This document shows, piece after piece, positions 38,554-46,772 of a stretch of 62,904 nt of DNA (the stretch's first letter is position 1; each line of letters begins with the position of its first letter). The notes below the pieces were generated by a model that had not been told where the DNA came from, ran no database searches, and worked only from the letters and a program-made list of their open reading frames with translations. The translations under genes were made by a program, and so were the position numbers. This DNA comes from an uncultured Methanobrevibacter sp. (GTDB lineage: Archaea > Methanobacteriota > Methanobacteria > Methanobacteriales > Methanobacteriaceae), in NCBI RefSeq assembly GCF_902764455.1, contig NZ_CACWVY010000036.1, forward strand, positions 1-62,904. Reading direction: 5' to 3'.

Positions 38554-39744
38554 ATGAAAAATCATGATAAAAAAAAGTTAAATATGTTATTAAATATAAC
38601 TCTATTATATTGTATTTGGACTGTCGAATTTTTAATTATAATTGCTATTACGGTGATTTTAATGCCAAGTGATAAACCAATGAATGCCATGTATGGCCAA
38701 AAAGTTAAATTAGATTTAGACAAAATTAAAAATAGAAAATCAGAAGCTGAAGAAGCTCCTAAAGAAGTTTCCGAAGAACCTGTTGTTGAAAAAGTAACTA
38801 GCGAACCTGTAGTTGAAGAAGCTAGTGAAGAAATTGTCGAAGAGCCTGTTGAAGAGGCTGCTGATGATGAACCGGAAGAGGTTTTCGAAGAGCCTGTTGA
38901 AGAGGATGACGAGACTGAAGAGGTTATTAATGAACCTGTCGTTGAGGAAGTTATTGATGATCCGGTAATCAATGGAGTCATTGATGATGAGGAACCTGTT
39001 GGTGAAAATAAATCAGCCGATAAAAATGATTCCAAATTTGATGATTTGAAAAAGAAACTCAAAGAAAAAGATGAAAAATTATCAAATCAGTCAAGTGAAC
39101 TAAATTATTTAACTAATAAAATTATACCAAAACTCAAAAAAGAAAATGCCGAGTTGAACAAACTTAAAAAAGAATTGACTGATGCATTGGAAAAAACCAC
39201 AAGGAAATATTTCGATCAATTGGATATTAATGCAGATTTAAGTAATAAAATTGGAAAACTCGGTGCTGAAAGTGCTGTTAGTAAAGTAAGAGCAGACAAA
39301 CTGGAATCTGAAGTTGATTCTGTTCGTGAAAAACTTGAAGCTAAAATACAAGAGTATAAAGATAAATTAGCTGCTATCGATGTTCATGATATCAAAGAAG
39401 AAAACGCCAGATTATCCAATGAAGTCGATGAATTAAGTGAAAAACTGGCAGCTTCCAGAAAAGAAAATGTAGAGCTTTCTGAAGAAGTTGACAAGTTAAG
39501 AGCTGAACTTATTGAACTTGGAAACTATAAAGAGGAAGTTGACAACAATAACAAAAAAGAGATTGAAGGATATAAGGAAGAAATCTCCTCTCTTAAAACT
39601 CAACTTAAACTTAAGGAAAGCAGCTATGACAAATTGTCCAATGATTCAAACAAGACCATTTCTGAATTAAGAAAACAAATTGCTAAACTTGAAGAAGATT
39701 TGGAAAAACAATCCAATAAAGGATTATTCAACAGATTTAAATAG
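38554..39744 (+). CDS. Membrane-anchored coiled-coil protein
   Basis: I do not recognise a family. Residues of about 12-34 form one membrane helix (LLYCIWTVEFLIIIAITVIL). Residues of about 60-150 are an acidic Pro/Val/Glu-rich region with imperfect repeats of the type EEPVVEEV/DDPV. From about 165 to 390 the sequence is a long heptad-rich coiled coil (LSNEVDELSEKLAASRKEN, ELSEEVDKLRAEL). It ends with KGLFNRFK, which could be amphipathic. This build suggests a scaffold, spacer or division/envelope-linked protein with the coil in the cytoplasm. A cytosine deaminase gene follows closely. The opposite-strand Ser-rich frame at 38562-39062 is an artefact of the Glu codons. Confidence 0.7.
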   Translation: MKNHDKKKLNMLLNITLLYCIWTVEFLIIIAITVILMPSDKPMNAMYGQKVKLDLDKIKNRKSEAEEAPKEVSEEPVVEKVTSEPVVEEASEEIVEEPVEEAADDEPEEVFEEPVEEDDETEEVINEPVVEEVIDDPVINGVIDDEEPVGENKSADKNDSKFDDLKKKLKEKDEKLSNQSSELNYLTNKIIPKLKKENAELNKLKKELTDALEKTTRKYFDQLDINADLSNKIGKLGAESAVSKVRADKLESEVDSVREKLEAKIQEYKDKLAAIDVHDIKEENARLSNEVDELSEKLAASRKENVELSEEVDKLRAELIELGNYKEEVDNNNKKEIEGYKEEISSLKTQLKLKESSYDKLSNDSNKTISELRKQIAKLEEDLEKQSNKGLFNRFK

Positions 39745-39780
39745 ATGATTAATTTCATCTATAACTTATTTTTTTTTAAA

Positions 39781-40269
39781 ATGACTCAAGATGACTATTT
39801 TATGGGTGAAGCAATTAAGGAAGCTCAAATATCTTTAGAGGAAGGCGGAATTCCAATAGGAGCAGTCCTCGTTAAAGATAATGAAATCATATCCAGAGGA
39901 CATAATAGACTAATTCAGAATGATTCTGTTGTTTTGCATGCGGAAATGGATGCAATCGAAAATGCAGGGCGTCTCAATTATGAAGATTATATTAAATGCA
40001 CTCTCTATACTACATTATCTCCCTGTCCGATGTGTTCGGGAGCTGTAATACTGTATAATATACCAAAAGTTGTCATAGGTGAGAATACCACACTTATGGG
40101 CGCTGAAAATTTTCTTAAATGCAACGGCGTTGAAGTTGTTGTTCTAAATGATTTAAGATGCAGGGACTTGTTTTTGAAATTCACCTGCAATAACTGTGAA
40201 ATCTGGGATGAAGAGCTTGCAAAAGTAGGAAATACTACGGAGGCTAAAGATGGAAATAATAGTGACTGA
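39781..40269 (+). CDS. Cytosine deaminase-like protein (FCY1 type)
   Basis: This zinc deaminase of about 162 residues has HAEMDAIENAGRL (zinc His and proton-shuttle Glu) near residue 56 and SPCPMCSGAVILY with two zinc Cys near residue 87. Several stretches recall yeast cytosine deaminase Fcy1 more than tRNA adenosine deaminases: EGGIPIGAVLV, LYTTLSPCPMC, NIPKVVIGEN, and VEVVVLND. The likely reaction is cytosine to uracil for pyrimidine salvage (EC 3.5.4.1), although guanine or nucleoside deamination is possible. I start it at 39781 on homology; the frame runs back to 39745 but that extension (MINFIYNLFFFK) is not family-like. No clear ribosome site is seen. It overlaps the next gene by 20 nt. 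Confidence 0.82.
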   Translation: MTQDDYFMGEAIKEAQISLEEGGIPIGAVLVKDNEIISRGHNRLIQNDSVVLHAEMDAIENAGRLNYEDYIKCTLYTTLSPCPMCSGAVILYNIPKVVIGENTTLMGAENFLKCNGVEVVVLNDLRCRDLFLKFTCNNCEIWDEELAKVGNTTEAKDGNNSD

Positions 40270-40627
40270 TGAAAGGGATGAAAGATTTATAGAATTCTGT
40301 GCATCTTTCGGGTGTAAGATAGATGACCCTCAGGTAGTATTGCTTTTAGATAATTTCGGAAAAATTGTTGGTTGCAGCAGTTTTAAAGTATATGATGCCG
40401 ATTCTGCAGAGATTATTACTTTATTTTTAAATTCATATGATAACCGTGAAAAAATAGCTTATAAACTAATCAGGCAACTCGAAAAAATTGCAATGGACTA
40501 TGAATTTAGTAGTGTGGTTGTCAAATTTGATAGCAGGGAAGATATTTTAGTTGAAATTTTTGAAAAATTGGATTATCGTTTTGTAGATGAATTTTTAATG
40601 AAAAAAGAGTTCAAAAGTTTAATTTAA
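40250..40627 (+). CDS. Hypothetical protein, possibly GNAT-like
   Basis: This 125-residue protein has no family that I recognise with confidence. The pattern is strand-strand-helix: VVLLLDNFGKIVGCSSFKVY, AEIITLFLNSYDNREKIAYK, LIRQLEKIAMDYEFSSVVVK, then LVEIFEKLDYRFVDEFLMKK. This recalls a reduced GNAT acetyltransferase fold, with NREKIAYKLIRQLE where the acetyl-CoA loop and helix would be, but the usual Q/RxxGxG/A motif is absent. A strong GGAGG lies 6 nt before the ATG inside the end of the deaminase gene, so the two genes are translationally coupled. Confidence 0.6.
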   Translation: MEIIVTDERDERFIEFCASFGCKIDDPQVVLLLDNFGKIVGCSSFKVYDADSAEIITLFLNSYDNREKIAYKLIRQLEKIAMDYEFSSVVVKFDSREDILVEIFEKLDYRFVDEFLMKKEFKSLI

Positions 40628-40642
40628 AAAAAGAAAAAATTT

Positions 40643-40672
40643 AAAAGATTAAGCTTCCTGTCTTAATCTTTT
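40643..40672. terminator. Bidirectional hairpin terminator between the GNAT-like gene and lysS
   Basis: AAAAGATTAAG and CTTAATCTTTT form a perfect 11-bp stem with an 8-nt loop; T-rich runs lie on both exits. The lysS stop codon is inside the stem. Confidence 0.65.
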
Positions 40673-42232
40673 TACTACAAAGTCTTTGTCAAGGCTTAAC
40701 AGGAATGATGCTGCTCTTGGACCTTGTTTTTGACCTAAAATCATTTTATATATTGCCTGGAAACCTTTTTGAGGTTTTAAGCCTTGCGCTTCCAGGATTT
40801 CATACATTGCATCGTGCAATTCAGTTGCATCTTTAAACTCATTATTTTCAATCAAATCAGCTAAATCGCCTAAGAATGCGGTTTGTTCGTCGGTTAATGG
40901 TAATTTAGGTACTTTTTTGGTTTGCACTTGGAATTTTACAAATTTAGGTGCATAAGTATCCAACCAATATTTTACATTATCGACTCTTTCACGGTATTGA
41001 GCTAATTCCAATTCGGTTAAATCACCAAATTCTTTATTTTCAAAGCTTTTGGTTAGTTGTGAGTTTCTTTTTAATATTTCAAAGATTTTTTCTAAATCAT
41101 CACCTGCAATCTGGTAAGCATTGACCAAAAATCTGAATGGAGGTCTGAAAGGCAGAGGTGCATCCGGATTCATCTGCACTATTTCATAGATTTCCTTGAA
41201 TTTCCTTTCTTCTTTTTCAGATGGTGCTTCCACTTCATCGTAGAATACTTTTTCAACAGTATCGAACTGATCAATAAAGTCCAGGAAAGGCATTTTTGGT
41301 GAGAAATCTTTTGCTTTCATAGGTTTTGATCTGAACAGGTAATAATGGAGACTTTCAGCAGGTCCGATTTTTAACCATTCATCAGGAGCGAAAAATACTC
41401 CGTGGGATTTACTCATAGCTTCTCCGTCGAGTGTAATCCATTCGTATGGCACTGGATATGGTGCAGGATGGTTAAAGATTTCTTCTGAAATCACACTACT
41501 TACATCGTAGGATCCGCCGCTTGCAGCATGGTCTTTTCCGAACGGTTCGCAGGTGGTTCCGAATATTTTCCATCTGGCTGCCCATTCAACTCTCCAGGTG
41601 AGTTTACCGTTTCCTGATTTGATGTCCATTTCACCGTCATGGCCACATTCACATCTGTATTTGATGATGTCGCCGTCATAATCATAAGCATAGGTGGTGT
41701 TTACTCTACCACATTCATCACAAATCGGGTTGTAAGGAAGCCAGTCATCAGCCAACGGTTCTCTTCTGTATTCGTTGAAGATTTCCTTGATTCTTTCAAC
41801 ATTTTCAAGTGCGGTTCTTATGTAGTCGTTATATACACCTGACTTGTACATTTCAAAACCGGATTTGGCTTCTATTTCTATTCCATAATCGTCCATTACT
41901 GAAAACAATGGTTTTTCAAAGTGTTCTACAAAGTTTGCACAGCATCCGTCAGGACATGGAATCATTGAGTATGGCATTCCAAGGTATTTGCCATAAGATT
42001 CAGGTAATGGATATGGAACTTTTCTTAAAGGGTCGTGGTCATCTGCAATCCATATTGTTTTAGCTTTCTTTCCTTTTTCTCTTAATTTTTTTCCAATTCC
42101 GTTAGCTATAAATATGTCGCAAGAGTTTCCAATATGTATTGAACCTGAAATTGAGGTTCCGCTTGCAATGATATGTTCTTCTACATCCATTTTACTTAAT
42201 TCATCAGCTATGTTTTCAATCCAGTGTGTCAT
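40649..42232 (-). CDS. lysS: Lysyl-tRNA synthetase, class I
   Basis: This attaches lysine to tRNA-Lys (EC 6.1.1.6) and is the class I form found in many archaea rather than the bacterial class II enzyme. It has 527 residues. The HIGH-type motif is [11 protein letters not shown] near residue 28 and the KMSKS-type motif is GEAMSKSHG near residue 275. Zinc-type Cys pairs occur in the insertion ([14 protein letters not shown]). A C-terminal helical anticodon-binding region follows. It is a single-gene unit, with its stop codon inside a terminator stem. Confidence 0.96.
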   Translation of the reverse strand: MTHWIENIADELSKMDVEEHIIASGTSISGSIHIGNSCDIFIANGIGKKLREKGKKAKTIWIADDHDPLRKVPYPLPESYGKYLGMPYSMIPCPDGCCANFVEHFEKPLFSVMDDYGIEIEAKSGFEMYKSGVYNDYIRTALENVERIKEIFNEYRREPLADDWLPYNPICDECGRVNTTYAYDYDGDIIKYRCECGHDGEMDIKSGNGKLTWRVEWAARWKIFGTTCEPFGKDHAASGGSYDVSSVISEEIFNHPAPYPVPYEWITLDGEAMSKSHGVFFAPDEWLKIGPAESLHYYLFRSKPMKAKDFSPKMPFLDFIDQFDTVEKVFYDEVEAPSEKEERKFKEIYEIVQMNPDAPLPFRPPFRFLVNAYQIAGDDLEKIFEILKRNSQLTKSFENKEFGDLTELELAQYRERVDNVKYWLDTYAPKFVKFQVQTKKVPKLPLTDEQTAFLGDLADLIENNEFKDATELHDAMYEILEAQGLKPQKGFQAIYKMILGQKQGPRAASFLLSLDKDFVVKRLRQEA

Positions 42233-42319
42233 CTATATTCACCATTATTAATAAAAAAATTATCATAAAATAAGTTATATTATAATAATATATCTATCTA
42301 TTAATATAAAAAGATTAAC

Positions 42320-43504
42320 TTATTTGATATTTTCCATAATTTTATCGATTGCATCCAGGAAATCTTTTGAGATGACTTTTTTTCTTTCGGCTCTGATTGC
42401 AAACATTCCGGCTTCTGTGCATACTGCCTTCAGGTCAGCTCCGGATAATCCATCTGTAAGTTCGCTGATGCTGTCGAAATCAATGTCCTCATCTATCTTC
42501 ATTTTGGCAGTATGGATTTCAAGGATTTTTTGTCTGCTTTGTTTTACTGGATTCGGCACTTCAATTGTCCTGTCAAATCTTCCAGGTCTTAAAAGAGCTT
42601 CATCAAGAATGTCCGGTCTGTTTGTAGCGCCGATGATTCCTACATCTCCTCTTGATTCAAATCCATCAAGTTCTGCTAAAAGCTGCATTAATGTCCTTTG
42701 GACTTCTCTGTCTGCTCCTTCGCTGCTGCTTACACGTTTTGTTCCTATTGCATCAATTTCATCAATGAATATTATTGCAGGACTTTTTTCTTTTGCAAGC
42801 TCAAAGACATCACGCACAATCCTTGAACCCTCTCCCAGGTATTTGTTTACAAATTCAGATGCCACGATTTTTATAAATGTTGCATTGGTTTCGTTGGCAA
42901 CTGCCTTTGCAAGAAGTGTTTTACCGGTTCCTGGAGGTCCGTAAAGAAGTATTCCTTTTGGGGGATCGATTCCGATTTCCTTAAATATTTCAGTATTTTT
43001 AATTGGAAGTTCCACTGTTTCTTTAATTTCTGTAATTTGCAAATCCAGTCCGCCAATGTCTTCATAGGTGGTTTCTGGTTTCTCGTCAATTTCCATTGCT
43101 GCTACATTCTTGTCTTTTTTAGCTGGAAATACACTGACAACACCTAAGTTCTTCTGATTCAGTGCAACTCTGGCGCCGGGCTGAAGTAATTCTTTTTTTA
43201 TTGAACCGGGATATGTAACTAAAAATTCATGGCCTACAGCTCCCTGAATTCCAACCTGCTTGTCGTCAAAGACTTCTGTTACTGTTGCAAGAATCAGTGG
43301 GGTCTTTTTGAATGAGTTGATTTCACCTTTCAGTTCTCTAATCTTTCCTTCCATTTGGCGATTGGTGATGTTGGTTTTGAGCTGTTCACCTTCAATACTT
43401 CTTAGCTTTTCCATTAGTTCATCAACGGTCTTTTCATTTTCCTGCTTTAAAAATTCAATTGTTTCAATTAATTCCTCTCTAGAAGCATCACTGTTAGTTT
43501 CCAT
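42320..43504 (-). CDS. pan: Proteasome-activating nucleotidase (PAN)
   Basis: This AAA ATPase unfolds substrates and feeds them to the archaeal 20S proteasome. Order: N-terminal coiled coil (residues about 10-70), OB domain (VTEVFDDKQVGIQGAVGHEF), then the AAA core with Walker A GPPGTGKTLLAKAVA, Walker B IIFIDEIDAIG, and the arginine-finger region RPGRFDRTIEVPNP. It has 394 residues. Oddly, it ends at DAIDKIMENIK without the hydrophobic-Tyr-X tail that docks PAN on the proteasome in other archaea. GGGAGATGATTGA precedes the ATG, and a perfect palindrome lies 20 nt upstream. Confidence 0.93.
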   Translation of the reverse strand: METNSDASREELIETIEFLKQENEKTVDELMEKLRSIEGEQLKTNITNRQMEGKIRELKGEINSFKKTPLILATVTEVFDDKQVGIQGAVGHEFLVTYPGSIKKELLQPGARVALNQKNLGVVSVFPAKKDKNVAAMEIDEKPETTYEDIGGLDLQITEIKETVELPIKNTEIFKEIGIDPPKGILLYGPPGTGKTLLAKAVANETNATFIKIVASEFVNKYLGEGSRIVRDVFELAKEKSPAIIFIDEIDAIGTKRVSSSEGADREVQRTLMQLLAELDGFESRGDVGIIGATNRPDILDEALLRPGRFDRTIEVPNPVKQSRQKILEIHTAKMKIDEDIDFDSISELTDGLSGADLKAVCTEAGMFAIRAERKKVISKDFLDAIDKIMENIK

Positions 43505-43523
43505 TCAATCATCTCCCATTGAA

Positions 43524-43544
43524 TTAACATTTGGTGAATGTTAA
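43524..43544. promoter_or_regulatory. Perfect palindrome in the pan upstream region
   Basis: TTAACATT-TGGTG-AATGTTAA has 8-nt perfect arms with a 5-nt spacer and is followed by further TTAACA repeats (43541-43557). It is about 20 nt before the pan ATG, upstream of its ribosome site, so it could be an operator or a leader hairpin. Confidence 0.5.
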
Positions 43545-43689
43545 CATTAACATTAACGGTTGATGTTCGCTATTTTGAAGTTAATTTGACAATTGGATAT
43601 ATCACTATTTTAAAATTTGCTGTAGAATTTGAAATGTCAATGTTAATGTAAAAGAGATACAATTAAATTAAAGATAGGCGGGTATCTAT

Positions 43690-44358
43690 CTAATTGCATG
43701 ACCGGAATTCAGTAATGCTTAAAAAGTTTGTATTATGGTTTAAGATTTTTTCTATCATTTTTTTATCAGCTGAAATGAATATCAAATCGTCATGGTTTTT
43801 TCCGCAGTCGTGAGCATCGATGACTATTTTGCAGTCAGGCTTGTGAACACCCCATTTGTATAATTTTTTTGCATAATCTAAATATTTTAAATAGTTGTTT
43901 AAACCGCAATCATGCAAAATTAAAATGTTTTCCAGTCGTGATTCTCGTGTATAATATATTAGTTCAAAATAATTTATAAAAACTGAAAATTTTGATGAAA
44001 TGATTCCAGAAATACCTTCTGAAAAGCCATATTTCTCCCAAAAATGTTCAAGAATTTTTTGTTTTTTAGTTCTATCTAAGTTACATTCTCCTGTTCTTTT
44101 AAGAAGATATTTTTCAAAATCGTAATAGTTTATAAAATCTTTATTATTAATGTTTAGCAAATCTTCTGATGTTTCCAAGAAATTTGTCACTTCATCAATA
44201 ATGTCTCCTAATTTTTCATCATACTCTTTTTTAACTAAGTTGGACCAAAAAATATTGTCTTTTTCATGTTTTTTAAAAAATTTAATTGCATTTTCATGCC
44301 ATTTGTCATGAATAACGGTGTAGGCTATAGGTATGTTAGTATCAGTGAAAAATTGCAT
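43690..44358 (-). CDS. PIN-domain protein, probable ribonuclease
   Basis: This 222-residue protein has the acidic layout of a PIN nuclease: FTDTNIPIAY with Asp6 at the end of the first strand, and HDDLIFISADKKMIE with Asp190/191 and Asp198 near the C-terminus, closing with FLSITEF. DAHDCGKNHDD adds extra acidic and Cys/His residues. It is longer than typical VapC toxins (about 130 residues) because of a helical insertion (residues about 60-170). It starts 5 nt after the stop of the upstream gene, so the pair is one operon. Function is inferred: RNA cleavage, either as a toxin or in RNA processing. Confidence 0.7.
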   Translation of the reverse strand: MQFFTDTNIPIAYTVIHDKWHENAIKFFKKHEKDNIFWSNLVKKEYDEKLGDIIDEVTNFLETSEDLLNINNKDFINYYDFEKYLLKRTGECNLDRTKKQKILEHFWEKYGFSEGISGIISSKFSVFINYFELIYYTRESRLENILILHDCGLNNYLKYLDYAKKLYKWGVHKPDCKIVIDAHDCGKNHDDLIFISADKKMIEKILNHNTNFLSITEFRSCN

Positions 44359-44363
44359 TCATC

Positions 44364-44873
44364 TCATTCCATTAATGTTTTATGAATATTATAAATCTCT
44401 TTTTCATTATATTCTCCGTCAGGATGGTAAATATTGAGATAAAACTCACGTCGATACTTGTGGCATCTTCTTTTAAATGAAATTTGTCGTGTTTCATATA
44501 ATTCTAATTCTTTTTGAGAAAATTCTTTATTTAATTTAATTCTTGCATCCCATATTTCCATAAAAAAGTCAAATAACTCTAATGCGAAGTCATAATGGCC
44601 ATAATTTTTGTCTTCACAATTTTGGTAAATGATGTGTAATATTTTCCTTTTTATGAAACGGAAATAAGCAAATTCATTGCTGAAAGATTTAATGTTGCGT
44701 AATTTATCGGCAATTTCGTTAAATTTTTCTTTTAATTCAAAGTATACTTTAAATTTTGAAGATTTTACACTAAAAAATGAGTTTAGTTTGTCAAATCCTT
44801 CTTTTATCATTATTTTTATGGTATTTAGTGTTTCTGTGTCATAAACAATGGAAATGTTTTTGTTGATGTTCAT
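44364..44873 (-). CDS. Hypothetical partner of the PIN-domain protein
   Basis: I do not recognise this 169-residue protein. It is mostly helical, rich in Lys, Phe and Tyr, with KIMIKEGFDKLNSFF, YFELKEKFNEIADKLR and a basic C-terminus (RQISFKRRCHKYRREFYLNI). No ribbon-helix-helix, AbrB or Phd-type antitoxin signature is apparent. The start is set at 44873 by AAAGGTGA 5 nt upstream; an in-frame ATG at 44936 has no such site. It is directly followed by the PIN gene, so it may bind or regulate that protein. Confidence 0.55.
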   Translation of the reverse strand: MNINKNISIVYDTETLNTIKIMIKEGFDKLNSFFSVKSSKFKVYFELKEKFNEIADKLRNIKSFSNEFAYFRFIKRKILHIIYQNCEDKNYGHYDFALELFDFFMEIWDARIKLNKEFSQKELELYETRQISFKRRCHKYRREFYLNIYHPDGEYNEKEIYNIHKTLME

Positions 44874-45270
44874 ATTGTTCACCTTTAAAATTGGTTTGGT
44901 TGTATTTATATTCTGATTATATTTAAATATTTTCATTTATAACTATTTTAAAGGTAATATTTTAGGTAACTGGATAATTTAAATACTTATTTCTTAAATT
45001 GCAGTCATTTGGTAAAATTGTTGTGACTTTGTAAAATTGTTGTCAAATATCCATTGACATTAACGTCAGCAATTTGCATTTTTCAATGAGTTTTACCTGC
45101 AGGATATATACCCCAGTTCAAAAATCAGATGTGAATTTCAAAAGCTTAGTGTTAATGAAAAATAAGGTCTTTTAACTTAAAATTAAAAATGAAAATTTTT
45201 TCTTGTTTTTGAGGTTTTTGAATTTTTTGAGGCAATGATTTATACAACATTAAAAATAAAAAAAGAAGTT
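44874..45270. other. Intergenic region upstream of the PIN pair, no gene
   Basis: This AT-rich stretch holds the promoter region of the PIN pair on the minus strand. It also contains short repeats (GTAAAATTGTTGT twice near 45012-45045). I see no gene or RNA element in it. Confidence 0.4.
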
Positions 45271-45292
45271 AAATAGATAAGAATATCTATTT
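45271..45292 (-). terminator. Hairpin terminator of thiC
   Basis: AAATAGATA and TATCTATTT flank a 4-nt loop at the thiC stop; AACTTCTTTTTTTATTTTT follows on the minus strand. Confidence 0.6.
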
Positions 45293-45802
45293 GATTAAGT
45301 CGGAATCGGATTGATCCAACCATTCGTTTACGATTTTTACTGCACAGAAGTTACCGCACATGGTACAGGTGTCTTCTTCTTCAGGAGGTCTTTGATCCCT
45401 TTTTGCACGTGCAGCTTCCGGAAACATTGCACAGGCATATTGTGCTTCCCAATCGAGATTTTTACGAGCTTCAGCCATTGCTAAGTCTTGTGAACCGTCG
45501 ATTTGGCCACTTGCCAGGTCTCCAGCGTAAGCTCCGATTTTGGTTGCAATTACTCCTTCTCTTACGTCATCAGGGTTAGGTAAAGCCAAATGTTCTGCAG
45601 GAGTTACGTAACAGATGAAGTCTGCTCCGGCTTTTGCAGAGGATGCTGCACCGATTGCGGATACGATGTGGTCGTAACCTGGTGCTACGTCACATACAAT
45701 AGGTCCTAACATGTAGAAAGGAGCGTTGGAACACATTTTCTTTTGAATCATTACATTTGTTGGAATTTCATTGATTGGAATGTGTCCTGGTCCTTCAATC
45801 AT
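45287..45802 (-). pseudogene. thiC: Phosphomethylpyrimidine synthase ThiC, C-terminal fragment
   Basis: This frame contains the second half of Thi[21 protein letters not shown], the catalytic-domain segment [19 protein letters not shown], and the C-terminal iron-sulphur motif [13 protein letters not shown] (CxxC-x4-C), which binds the radical-SAM cluster. Its nominal ATG is internal to the enzyme. It is separated from the N-terminal fragment by a deletion and frameshift near 45805. Confidence 0.85.
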
Positions 45803-46515
45803 ACATTGGTTGAATCGGCAATGGACCCTGCTCTCATACCGTTTGCAAGTGAAAGAACTACGTCATGTTCTTTTGCAATTTCTAAAACATAATCGAAGTT
45901 AGCGTATAATGGGTTTTCCTGTTCATTTTCAACAATCCATCCGGACATGAATGAACCTCCTCTTGAGACGAGTCCGGTTACACGGCCTTGCCTTTTGAGT
46001 CTGGTTAAAGTTTCAATGTTAATACTACTGTGGACTGCCATAAAGTCAATACCATCTTTTGCCTGTTTTTCGATGGTGTTGAATAAATCATCTTCAGTCA
46101 TGTAAACTACAGAGCCGTCTCTTCTGATACTTTCAATAGCTGCCTGATAAACAGGTACTGAACCTACTGGTAATGGAGACATGTCTAAAACTCTGTTTCT
46201 TATTACGTCTAAGTCTCCTCCGATACTTAATTCCATTAAACAGTCTGCACCGTTGTCTATTGCGATTTGTGCTTTTAATACTTCTTCATCAAAGTTAACG
46301 ATATCGGTTGAAGTACCTACAGTTGCATTTACTTTGGTTCTTAATCCTGCACCAATACCTGATGCTTCAATATCTCTATTAACGTTACTTGGTATTACAA
46401 TGGTACCTTCAGCTACTGATTTTAAGATGAAATCTTCTGAAACACCTTCAATTTCTGCAACATGTTTCATTTCATCTGTTAAAATGCCTTTTTTTGCATC
46501 ACTAATTTGTGTCAT
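45799..46515 (-). pseudogene. thiC: Phosphomethylpyrimidine synthase ThiC, N-terminal fragment
   Basis: ThiC rearranges aminoimidazole ribotide into the pyrimidine of thiamine (EC 4.1.99.17). This fragment has 238 residues: [35 protein letters not shown], and [17 protein letters not shown]. It ends at [12 protein letters not shown], where intact enzymes continue through about 25 more residues before the EGPGHIP that opens the next frame. GGAGGAGA stands before the ATG, and a TATA-like element (46552-46560) leaves room for a leader of only about 15 nt. There is therefore no space for a thiamine riboswitch. The rest of the gene is well preserved, so the lesion is recent or artefactual. Confidence 0.85.
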
Positions 46516-46750
46516 TATTCTCCTCCTTAATTAATAGATTAAACAGTCAAATTTATATTACTATTTTCTCATTATAGATTGATATTGTGTTATTTTTATT
46601 TAATAGTATTTAAATTAATTGGATTATTGTTAATTCAAACTTTATTGATATATATAAATTTTTTTTTAAAAAATAGTAATTCTTCATTTAGTATTTCAAA
46701 ATTAAAGCCTTATTGATAATAATAAAGTATACTTTAAAAAAAGTTAAGGA

Positions 46751-46772
46751 AATGGATTTAGTAAAATCCATT
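46751..46772 (-). terminator. Hairpin terminator of the PfkB kinase gene
   Basis: AATGGATTT and AAATCCATT form a 9-bp stem with a 4-nt loop at the stop codon; CCTTAACTTTTTTTAAAG follows on the minus strand. Confidence 0.6.

Noticed and set aside
38562-39062. Minus-strand Ser-rich open frame opposite the coiled-coil gene
   Set aside because: The Ser/Thr runs come from Glu/Val codons of the plus-strand protein, and there is no start context.
39745-39780. Twelve-residue N-terminal extension of the cytosine deaminase
   Set aside because: It is a hydrophobic stretch not seen in the family, and homology begins after the second Met at 39781.
42324-42944. 206-codon plus-strand frame opposite pan
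   Set aside because: It is antisense to a well-conserved AAA domain and has no family resemblance.
46516-46757. Thiamine pyrophosphate riboswitch before thiC
   Set aside because: The TATA-like element lies so close to the start that the leader would be only about 15 nt, too short for a riboswitch.
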